A stretch of DNA of 10,008 bases from positions 1 through 10,008 of the forward strand of contig CAYWQX010000056.1 of the NCBI GenBank assembly GCA_964460985.1. Direction: 5' to 3'. A program made the position numbers and the translations under genes. Positions 1-4,821 of this stretch are shown piece by piece. The notes below the pieces were generated by a model. It did not search any database and had not been told where the DNA came from. It saw only the letters and a list, made by a program, of their open reading frames with translations. The first letter of the stretch is position 1; the number at the start of each line of letters is the position of its first letter. The DNA comes from CAZABG01 sp964460985 (GTDB lineage Bacteria > Chlamydiota > Chlamydiia > Chlamydiales > Parachlamydiaceae).

Positions 1-170
1 AGAATATCCAAGCGATGCGCATTTCCTCCGTACTGTGAAAGGCACCGCTCTACTTGAAAACCCTCCTTAGGATAGGAGAGATTTTTGATCATTAAAGCTA
101 AAAGTGCCTGACGCACCCTTTCTTCGGGGGTTTCAGGCACTTCAATTTGACGAATGAGGCAACGAAACAC
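1..170 (-). CDS. HsdR_N-type nuclease-domain protein, N-terminal fragment (runs off window)
   Basis: Only the first 56 codons are visible; the gene continues past base 1. The reading frame opens with GTG at 170-168, directly after the hpf stop (TAA 173-171). A GGAG motif inside the end of hpf lies 9 nt upstream, so translation is probably coupled to hpf. The peptide contains TPEERVRQ (residues 14-21), then a helix and SYPKE (32-36), and ends in HRLDI (52-56). This resembles the start of the type I restriction enzyme R-subunit N-terminal domain family (PF13588): a TPEE-x-VRQ helix, a GYPK turn, then R-x-DIV, where the Asp begins a PD-(D/E)xK nuclease core. Many members are stand-alone proteins, not parts of restriction systems, and no methylase or specificity gene is seen here. 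The family call is inferred from motif memory. A GTG at 140-138 is an alternative start but would come just before the conserved TPEE segment. Codon periodicity and conserved motifs make it a real gene despite its short visible length. Confidence 0.72.
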   Translation of the reverse strand, partial: MFRCLIRQIEVPETPEERVRQALLALMIKNLSYPKEGFQVERCLSQYGGNAHRLDI

Positions 171-806
171 TTATTCAGGCTCCAGAACACCCAAATTGCC
201 ATCATTTCTTCGATAGATGATTTTTATTTTTTGATCCTCTTCGCTGCGATACACCAAAAAGGGATCTTGCGAAAGTTCAATTTTCATAACCGCTTCAGCG
301 GCGGTGAGCATTTTAAGGGGCTTCGTTTCGGAAGAGATGATTCGGTGAGGGCTATATCTCTTACCCCACTGATCGCGCGTCTCATCTTCAATTTCTTCAT
401 TCACTTCATCTAAATCGTCTCCTAAATGAGGTTGAATGACATTTACATTCATATCCACCACGCTAACACCTCTTGCCTGGTGATCTTGAAGACGGGATTT
501 ATACTTTAAAAGCTGCTTGCTTACCTTATCGACTGCCACATCAATAGAGGCATACATATCACCGGTTTCTGCAGTGCTCACGATTTTAATATTATTCACC
601 TTCATGATGATCTCTACTCGATGAGAGAGCTTTTGGATCTCCATAATAACATCCACACTCACAATACGATCTGAAAACCGTTCAATCTTAGAAATTTTTT
701 CAATCGCGTAATCTTTCATGGCATCGGTTACCTGGACTCCTCTACCAGTTACCCTAATGTCATATACATCTTGTTCGAATTCAAGTGCTTTGGACTTTCG
801 GCTCAT
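171..806 (-). CDS. hpf: Long-form ribosome hibernation promoting factor (HPF/YfiA family)
   Basis: This protein of 211 residues binds the 30S subunit and promotes formation of inactive 100S ribosome dimers when growth slows. Residues about 14-115 form the S30AE/sigma-54-modulation domain (IRVTGRGVQVTDAMKDYA at the start, then the alternating beta-helix pattern DVIMEI...HRVEIIMKV). Residues about 117-160 form an acidic, low-complexity linker (DDLDEVNEEIEDE). Residues about 161-210 form the C-terminal dimerisation domain (KPLKMLTAAEAVMKIEL...DPFLVYRSEE...IKIIYRRNDGNLGVLEP). Having both domains marks the long form, which can drive 100S dimers without a separate RMF. The N-terminus has about 14 residues more than usual. 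The ATG at 806 is chosen because GAGGTG (815-820) lies 8 nt upstream. In chlamydiae such a factor would fit the ribosome-quiet elementary body, which is inference. It is followed without a gap by the HsdR_N-like gene. Confidence 0.95.
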   Translation of the reverse strand: MSRKSKALEFEQDVYDIRVTGRGVQVTDAMKDYAIEKISKIERFSDRIVSVDVIMEIQKLSHRVEIIMKVNNIKIVSTAETGDMYASIDVAVDKVSKQLLKYKSRLQDHQARGVSVVDMNVNVIQPHLGDDLDEVNEEIEDETRDQWGKRYSPHRIISSETKPLKMLTAAEAVMKIELSQDPFLVYRSEEDQKIKIIYRRNDGNLGVLEPE

Positions 807-807
807 A

Positions 808-855
808 CTATTCGCACCTCATGTTTGAAGACGGTTTGATCTCCGTCATCTTCAT
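808..855 (-). CDS. Possible 15-codon leader ORF upstream of hpf
   Basis: A short frame reads MKMTEIKPSSNMRCE and stops with TAG at 810-808, one base before the hpf ATG. It has the strongest Shine-Dalgarno of the region: GAGGAG at 861-866, 5 nt from its ATG. If translated, it would deliver ribosomes to the hpf start by termination-reinitiation. The catch is that the same bases read TATAAT (854-859, minus strand), a perfect -10 box. If that is the hpf promoter, transcription starts downstream of this ATG and the leader ORF does not exist on that mRNA. The peptide has no recognisable motif. It is listed as a candidate only. Confidence 0.3.
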   Translation of the reverse strand: MKMTEIKPSSNMRCE

Positions 856-884
856 TATAACTCCTCTTTAAAATAAAAGCACAA
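854..884 (-). promoter_or_regulatory. Candidate sigma-70-type promoter for hpf
   Basis: On the minus strand, TTGTGC (884-879) is followed after 19 nt by a perfect TATAAT (859-854). Transcription would start near 847, giving a leader of about 40 nt for hpf that keeps the GAGGTG ribosome site. The spacer is longer than the ideal 17 nt, and the -35 matches only its TTG, so this is moderate evidence. It competes with the leader-ORF reading of the same bases. The 98-base gap between the methyltransferase stop and hpf (807-904) contains no convincing hairpin terminator. Confidence 0.4.
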
Positions 885-904
885 GGGTTAAAATTTGGTT
901 CATT

Positions 905-1669
905 TTAGGCTGTTTTTTCGAAACTGATAAGGACATAAGGGGAAAAGTCTTTTTCACTTAGCCATTCAGCTTCTTGAGATTGGCCCAAAGGAAAATGAAA
1001 TCTTTTAAAAATCAGATGGGCCTTTTTTGCAATATCTACAAGGGTGCAGTTAGTCCAGAAATAATCCTGAAGCTCCAATTGAATAGGTTTTAAAACTAAA
1101 CGCATTCTTTGCCCTTCTACCGGATTGCGATTTTCCGGGAATTTATGCTCGTAGGAGAGCCATTTGTAATTAAATCCCCAGAATAAATCAGAGAGGGTGA
1201 TCACAATCACCTGCCCGCCAATTTGAGTGACTCTTGCAACCTCTTTAAAAACCTTTTCTAACTCTTCTCTCTTATCGATTGTAAGGGTTACAAAACTGAG
1301 TAAAGAGAGCTCAAAAACACAATCCTTCTCAGGAATCTTAGCGCTCTCAACGAGAACATATTTTCCTGTTTGATCGGTCTCTTTTGCTTTAGAAAGCATA
1401 CTGAAGCTGATATCGACCCCGACCGCTTCGATGCCTAATTTTTTAAGAGCAAGAGTAGATCTTCCGGCTCCACATCCATAATCGAGAGCCTGTTTTGGAA
1501 GAGCTCCAAAATGTTCTTGGATAATATTGTTTAAATCGCGAAATGCGAGATAAACTGTTCCTTCCCCCTGTACGGAAAGTTGAGAATATCTGAAGGCTTC
1601 TTCCTCGCCATAGTGTACTTGCTGCATATCCCAAGATTTATATAACGACGATTTTTTTTTGGCGAGCAA
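905..1669 (-). CDS. Class I SAM-dependent methyltransferase, substrate unknown
   Basis: A soluble 254-residue protein with a Rossmann-type methyltransferase fold. Motif I is ALDYGCGAGRST (61-72), the glycine-rich SAM-binding loop. An acidic residue after strand 2 follows (GVDIS, D86), and then the helix SMLSKAKE typical of UbiE/type-11 methyltransferases. Strand 4 and motif III appear as LSLLSFVTLTI (121-131), and the post-III segment is VARVTQIGGQVIVIT (144-158). The C-terminal strand SPYVLISFEK closes the fold. Nothing in the sequence fixes the substrate. The start is uncertain: the longest frame begins with TTG at 1669 without a visible Shine-Dalgarno, and ATG at 1627 (residue 15) is a good alternative, also with a weak ribosome site. 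Nine consecutive A bases (coding strand, 1660-1652) lie between the two candidate starts. It lies 56 nt downstream of tRNA-Arg on the same strand and could share its transcript. Confidence 0.88.
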   Translation of the reverse strand: MLAKKKSSLYKSWDMQQVHYGEEEAFRYSQLSVQGEGTVYLAFRDLNNIIQEHFGALPKQALDYGCGAGRSTLALKKLGIEAVGVDISFSMLSKAKETDQTGKYVLVESAKIPEKDCVFELSLLSFVTLTIDKREELEKVFKEVARVTQIGGQVIVITLSDLFWGFNYKWLSYEHKFPENRNPVEGQRMRLVLKPIQLELQDYFWTNCTLVDIAKKAHLIFKRFHFPLGQSQEAEWLSEKDFSPYVLISFEKTA

Positions 1670-1725
1670 TTGAATTGCAGTGTTCTATATTTGGACTAAC
1701 TGGAGGCCGATCTGAAAAAGAAGTT

Positions 1726-1798
1726 TGCACCGAAGAGGGCTCGAACCTCCAACCACCCGGTTCGAAGCCGGGTACTCTATCCATTGAGCTATCGGTGC
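1726..1798 (-). tRNA. tRNA-Arg (anticodon UCG)
   Basis: A full cloverleaf can be folded by hand: acceptor GCACCGA/TCGGTGC, D-stem GCTC/GAGT, anticodon stem CCCGG/CCGGG with loop CTTCGAA, a five-base variable loop, and a T-stem GGAGG/CCTCT (one G-U pair) with loop TTCGAGC. The discriminator base is A73 at 1726. The anticodon is UCG (1765-1763), decoding CGA and probably other CGN arginine codons. The length is 73 nt. The CCA end is not encoded (the next bases are AAC), so CCA must be added by nucleotidyltransferase. No strong terminator hairpin follows, only a T-rich stretch near 1710-1722. Confidence 0.96.
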
Positions 1799-1813
1799 TT
1801 GGCATGATAGAAT
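1784..1813 (+). promoter_or_regulatory. Candidate recO promoter (extended -10)
   Basis: On the plus strand, TGATAGAAT (1805-1813) reads as an extended -10: TGA directly in front of TAGAAT. A partial -35, TTGAGC, lies at 1784-1789 inside the tRNA-Arg gene, with an 18-nt spacer. Transcription would start near 1820 and give a leader of about 28 nt containing the recO ribosome site. The -10 almost coincides with the oppositely directed tRNA-Arg -10. The evidence is positional and based on consensus only. Confidence 0.4.
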
Positions 1814-1837
1814 AATTACAAGTTGAGTTAATCTCAA
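1809..1837 (-). promoter_or_regulatory. Promoter of tRNA-Arg
   Basis: On the minus strand, TTGAGA (1837-1832) and TATTCT (1814-1809) are separated by exactly 17 nt. Transcription would begin around 1802, a few bases before the mature 5' end of the tRNA at 1798. The spacing and position fit well. The -10 overlaps a candidate -10 for recO on the other strand. Confidence 0.55.
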
Positions 1838-1847
1838 GGAGTTTAGA

Positions 1848-2420
1848 GTGGAAGAAAAGACAGAGGGTATTATCCTTCAAGCCATTCCTTATCAAGATCA
1901 TGATGAAATACTAAAAGTATTCACCCCAAACGGGCTGATCGCCCTGTTTGCCAAGGGAAGCAAAAGAAAAGGCAAAGAGAATCTTCCGCCGTTTACTTTA
2001 GTCGATTGGGTATTGGAAGAGACGAAAGGAGAGCTCTACAAACTAAAGGAGGCTAAAACAATCAAAAATTATTTTAACCTAAGAAACTCTTTAACAGCCA
2101 TTCAAGGAGCCTCCTTGATGGCGGAGGCCGTCCTACAGACTCAGGCGCCTGAAAAAGAGGCCCGAGCACTTTATCTTCTTTTTTTAAGCTATTTGGAAAG
2201 GTTTGACAAAAACCCCCCTTGCTACCTTGCGAGCTTTCGACTAAAGACGCTCATTCATGAGGGATTATTAAGTGAGTATGCCTTGAGAGGCTTTCTCGAA
2301 GAGGAAATGCGCTATGTAGAAGCGCTTTCCTTCTTAAAACAGCGCAGTTTAATTGAGGATCTTCAGATAGATCAGCCCTTTTGCGAAAAAATCGAAAAAC
2401 TCTTCTTTTCATCGATTTAG
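1848..2420 (+). CDS. recO: DNA repair protein RecO, short form without zinc finger
   Basis: RecO helps RecR load RecA on SSB-coated single-stranded DNA in the RecFOR recombinational repair pathway. The first ~80 residues form the RecO OB-fold domain: TEGIILQAIPYQDHDEI (5-21), then VFTPNGLIALFAKGSKR (24-40), and a strand with LYKLKEAK. Residues about 80-185 are helical, like the RecO C-terminal domain (FRLKTLIHEGLL at 130-141). The protein is only 190 residues long against about 240-250 usually. The stretch after HEGLL lacks the CxxC pairs of the classical RecO zinc finger; the only cysteines are C125 and C179. No stop or frameshift scar is evident, so this looks like a natural short form. The GTG start at 1848 is well supported by AAGGAG (1836-1841) with 6 nt spacing. 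The gene stands alone and diverges from tRNA-Arg. Confidence 0.87.
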   Translation: MEEKTEGIILQAIPYQDHDEILKVFTPNGLIALFAKGSKRKGKENLPPFTLVDWVLEETKGELYKLKEAKTIKNYFNLRNSLTAIQGASLMAEAVLQTQAPEKEARALYLLFLSYLERFDKNPPCYLASFRLKTLIHEGLLSEYALRGFLEEEMRYVEALSFLKQRSLIEDLQIDQPFCEKIEKLFFSSI

Positions 2421-2423
2421 TCC

Positions 2424-2453
2424 TTGAACAATTTTCCTTCGCCTTGCTATATT
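2424..2453 (+). promoter_or_regulatory. Promoter of tRNA-Leu
   Basis: TTGAAC (2424-2429) and TATATT (2448-2453) are separated by 18 nt. TGC immediately precedes the -10, making it an extended -10. Transcription would start around 2460, about 8 nt before the tRNA 5' end at 2468. It lies directly after the recO stop (2418-2420), so the tRNA has its own promoter. Confidence 0.6.
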
Positions 2454-2467
2454 TTTGGCACAATCAT

Positions 2468-2551
2468 GCGAAGGTGGCGGAATTGGTATACGCGCTACTT
2501 TGAGGTGGTAGTGAGAGAAATCTCGTAGGGGTTCAAGCCCCCTCCTTCGCA
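2468..2551 (+). tRNA. tRNA-Leu (anticodon GAG)
   Basis: This is an 84-nt class II tRNA. It shows acceptor GCGAAGG/CCTTCGC, anticodon stem CTACT/GGTAG (one T-G pair) with loop TTGAGGT, a long variable arm with stem GAGA/TCTC, a T-stem AGGGG/CCCCT with loop TTCAAGC, and discriminator A at 2551. The anticodon GAG (2502-2504) reads CUC and CUU leucine codons. The long variable arm and A73 are leucine identity features. CCA is not encoded. No terminator hairpin is seen before the RMD1 gene, which begins 30 nt later, so read-through into it is possible. Confidence 0.96.
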
Positions 2552-2574
2552 TTTAATCTACTCTCTGCTATCAT
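2546..2574 (+). promoter_or_regulatory. Candidate promoter of the RMD1-yidD pair (leaderless)
   Basis: TGCTATCAT (2566-2574) is an extended -10 only 7 nt before the ATG at 2582. A partial -35, TTCGCA, lies at 2546-2551 (4 of 6 consensus bases) with a 17-nt spacer, at the very 3' end of tRNA-Leu. The start point would fall at 2581 or 2582, giving a leaderless mRNA. This agrees with the absence of any Shine-Dalgarno in the pyrimidine-rich 2561-2581 stretch. It remains an inference from spacing. Confidence 0.35.
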
Positions 2575-2581
2575 CCCCCTC

Positions 2582-3364
2582 ATGAACATTTACGGTTTCT
2601 GCGTCGCCGACTCCTATCAAGTTAAAGCTTTAAGTGACTATCTTAGAACACAGTACAAAATTAATCTTTTTAGAGATGTGATCGCTCTTCAGCCGCAAGA
2701 AGGTGGAGAAATTTTCATCTTCGCCTATGGCGTTATAGTAAGCTGGGGAGTTTCTAGAGAAAGAGCGCTTGCCTTCATCAGTGAAATCAAGCCTTTCGAA
2801 CATATTCGATGCGAGCCGATTGAAACGGATGAATTTACTTACGTGATCGGAGAGCCTCCCCGCATCCAGGAAGATGAAATTACGCTCCCTAATGATGAGA
2901 CGCTTACAAAACTTGCAATAAGCCAAGGGATTGCCCAATCGGTTGAATTAAATAACTTCGAAAATGTCATTCAAAAGCTCTATAATGAAACCAAAAAGAT
3001 CCCCGAAGATTTAGCCGCGAAAGGGAGTATTTCCTTATCCCGCCGTGAAATCAGAAAAAAAATGGGCGAGCTTTTTGTGGAGAGAAGCATCATCAATCTT
3101 CATGTCGATGTGCTTGATTTGCCCGAGTTCTTTTGGGATTATCCCGAGCTTGAGCCTCTTTATCAAATGATTGCAAACTACCTTGACTTAAGGGCCCGTG
3201 TGGAGGTGCTTAATAAAAGATTGGATATTGTCCACGATCTTTATGAAGTGTTAGGTAATGAATTAAACCATCAACACTCGAGCCGGCTCGAATGGACCAT
3301 CATCCTTTTGATCGTGATCGAAGTGGTGCTCACCTTATTAAAAGATGTCTTTCAAATACTATAG
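2582..3364 (+). CDS. RMD1/DUF155 family C-tail-anchored membrane protein
   Basis: This 260-residue protein carries the hallmarks of the RMD1/DUF155 family (PF02582). The core segment is FAYGVIVSWGVS (47-58), followed by a stretch like DEFTYVIGE (83-91). A long helical middle contains SLSRREIRKKMGELFVERSIINL (151-173), and then FFWDYPELEPLY (183-194). The conserved C-terminal helix RLDIVHDLYEVLGNELNHQHSSRLEW (213-238) leads into one hydrophobic segment (about 239-255) ending at the C-terminus. The bulk is thus probably cytoplasmic and anchored by its tail. Eukaryotic members (yeast Rmd1/Rmd8, mitochondrial RMND1) act in meiotic division or mitochondrial translation; the bacterial role is not established. 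The ATG at 2582 lacks a Shine-Dalgarno but has the candidate promoter just upstream. The last 20 nt overlap yidD, which suggests coupled expression. Confidence 0.9.
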   Translation: MNIYGFCVADSYQVKALSDYLRTQYKINLFRDVIALQPQEGGEIFIFAYGVIVSWGVSRERALAFISEIKPFEHIRCEPIETDEFTYVIGEPPRIQEDEITLPNDETLTKLAISQGIAQSVELNNFENVIQKLYNETKKIPEDLAAKGSISLSRREIRKKMGELFVERSIINLHVDVLDLPEFFWDYPELEPLYQMIANYLDLRARVEVLNKRLDIVHDLYEVLGNELNHQHSSRLEWTIILLIVIEVVLTLLKDVFQIL

Positions 3365-3584
3365 CCCTTTTATCTGGCTGATCAAAATCTATCGTTTGGT
3401 TATTCCACCCCTTACGGGACCTGTCTGCAGATTCTATCCTTCTTGCTCACACTATGCGGAGGAGGCTATTTGCCAGCATGGCCTCTTTAAGGGATTTATT
3501 TTGGCTTTGGCGCGGCTTTTAAAGTGCGGGCCTTGGCATCCTGGGGGGGTTGACTTGGTGCCGGAGAAGAAAGATTCAAAATAG
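3345..3584 (+). CDS. yidD: Membrane protein insertion efficiency factor YidD
   Basis: YidD is a small inner-face membrane-associated protein that helps YidC and Sec insert membrane proteins. The 79 residues include the full signature: an amphipathic N-terminus (FIWLIKIYRLVIPPLTG, 9-25), CRFYPSCSHYAEEAI (28-42), HGLFKGFILALARLLKC (45-61), and PWHPGGVD (63-70) followed by LVP, where most members have PVP. Conserved cysteines are C28, C34 and C61. The length is normal for the family. The ATG at 3345 lies inside the end of the RMD1 gene, so reinitiation or coupling is likely; its own ribosome site is weak. In most bacteria yidD sits between rnpA and yidC, so its pairing with RMD1 here is notable. 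Its last 89 bp overlap, tail to tail, the LysM-protein gene on the other strand. A run of seven G bases (within 3541-3551) encodes part of HPGG. Confidence 0.94.
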   Translation: MSFKYYSPFIWLIKIYRLVIPPLTGPVCRFYPSCSHYAEEAICQHGLFKGFILALARLLKCGPWHPGGVDLVPEKKDSK

Positions 3585-4821
3585 GAATGCGAAGGGCCGT
3601 TCCGGGCTTTAATTTATCGGTATCTAGAGCATTCATTTTCTTAATGGCATTCACATCCACTTTAAACTTCTTGGCAACCGACCAGACCGTTTCGTTGTTT
3701 TGAACAATGTAGATTTTTTCTTTCTTCAAAGGGAGCTTAGGGACTTCTTTGGGAGATTTCGACAATACAGCCGTCTTGGGCTGCGACTCCCCTTTTAACT
3801 TAACAGGGGTCACATTTGCTTTAACCGTCTGAGGAAGATGAGCCTCCAGAGCTTTTTTCAAATCAAATTCACGAGGAAGCGGATTTCCGGCATACTCTGA
3901 TAGTCTTTCGACCGCAATCCGTCTCACTTTATCGGACCTCGGCGTCGTGAGAATGGCCTTTGCATACTTTTCGGAATCGGCCGTTTTGTCTTTGAAGAGC
4001 GTAAGGATTTGAATAGCTTGTTCATCGCTTAATTTCTTCAGGGCGAAATCATAATCATTTTGCAAAAGAAGTTTAGCGGAAGTAAGAGAGGCGCTATTTA
4101 AATAATCTAAAAGAATCAGCCTTCTTTCACTATCCGATATATCGTGAAGCGTTTTATGCCTTTCATGATAGCCCTTGAGCTTGCCGAAGTCTCCTCCAAG
4201 CACAAGTTGCAGAAGGGTTTTTCGATCGATTTTAGCAGGCTGAAAAATATTTTCTATCGTAAGAAATTCAGGCGTTAAGAAAAAGGCATCTTCTAAAGAG
4301 GCATCTCCATTCCATCTTTCACTTTTAAGAAGTTTAAAAAGACCCTCGGTTTTGAACGGCCATTTCTCTGTCTCCATAAAAGAAATAACACGATCGAAAT
4401 CCTCGTCTTGCAAACCCGGATAGACCGCTAAAGTCTCCCCTTCAGTGCCATAAGAGAGCCACTTTTCTTCAATCGGTTTTTTGATCGCTCTTTCAATATC
4501 TACCTGGTAGAAGCCGGCGAGAGCAGCTAAACTTAAATCACGTACTGTGTATCCCATTTCAACAACGCGCTTATCGGATAGCTTTTCTTTTAAATCGGAC
4601 ATTGGGTGTTTTTTAAGCGCTTTAATAGCATCTTGCGAACCGATAGCCACCGTTAAAGGAGGATGAGTTTTTTTAGAGGCTAAAGGCTGTCTTTCACAGA
4701 CGGGAGTTGGGGGCCGATCTACCCAAAAATAATACCCGAGCCCTACCGCTAAAATGGCATTCAGAGAAAGGCTTATGAACAAAAAAGAAGAGAGCCTTTT
4801 AAGTTGATTCAAGTCGTTCAA
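3496..4821 (-). CDS. Membrane-anchored LysM-domain protein of unknown function
   Basis: This 441-residue protein begins with one hydrophobic segment (about 11-33, SSFLFISLSLNAILAVGLGYYFW) after a short positive stretch (KRL), so it is probably an N-terminal anchor with the rest in the periplasm. Residues about 60-330 are a mostly helical, charged region with no family I recognise; WLSYGTEGETLAVYPGL (121-137) and the repeated helices at 200-310 stand out. A basic, proline-rich linker (330-368) leads to a single LysM domain (370-413: IYIVQNNETVWSVAKKFKVD...ALDTDKLKPGTALRIPI), which binds N-acetylglucosamine-containing glycans such as peptidoglycan. A disordered proline/alanine/lysine tail (414-441) ends the protein. 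The start is a TTG at 4821 that overlaps pckG by 23 nt, with AGG 8 nt upstream and GGAG slightly further; a second TTG lies at 4812. By position it corresponds to the CT711 slot, but I cannot confirm homology. As last gene of the mreB operon it may act in septal peptidoglycan handling (inference). Confidence 0.82.
   Translation of the reverse strand: MNDLNQLKRLSSFLFISLSLNAILAVGLGYYFWVDRPPTPVCERQPLASKKTHPPLTVAIGSQDAIKALKKHPMSDLKEKLSDKRVVEMGYTVRDLSLAALAGFYQVDIERAIKKPIEEKWLSYGTEGETLAVYPGLQDEDFDRVISFMETEKWPFKTEGLFKLLKSERWNGDASLEDAFFLTPEFLTIENIFQPAKIDRKTLLQLVLGGDFGKLKGYHERHKTLHDISDSERRLILLDYLNSASLTSAKLLLQNDYDFALKKLSDEQAIQILTLFKDKTADSEKYAKAILTTPRSDKVRRIAVERLSEYAGNPLPREFDLKKALEAHLPQTVKANVTPVKLKGESQPKTAVLSKSPKEVPKLPLKKEKIYIVQNNETVWSVAKKFKVDVNAIKKMNALDTDKLKPGTALRIPILNLSSPAPSQPPQDAKARTLKAAPKPK

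Noticed and set aside
102..142. Hairpin AAGTGCCTGA...TCAGGCACTT resembling an intrinsic terminator after hpf
   Set aside because: The arms lie inside the HsdR_N-like coding sequence (they encode EVPE and VRQALL), and no solid T-tract follows on the minus strand. Attenuation is possible, but a terminator call is not supported.
1..170. Restriction-modification system
   Set aside because: Only an HsdR_N-like fragment is seen. No methylase, specificity or helicase part of a type I system is nearby, and stand-alone HsdR_N proteins are common.
147..413. 88-codon plus-strand frame opposite hpf
   Set aside because: It is antisense to the conserved C-terminal HPF domain and has no ribosome site or motif.
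1638..1901. 87-codon minus-strand frame crossing tRNA-Arg
   Set aside because: It runs through a complete tRNA gene and the divergent promoter region, so it cannot be a normal coding gene.
3541..3551. Frameshift at the G7 run in yidD
   Set aside because: The conserved HPGGVD motif reads correctly through the run and the gene ends at a normal length, so the base count is likely correct.
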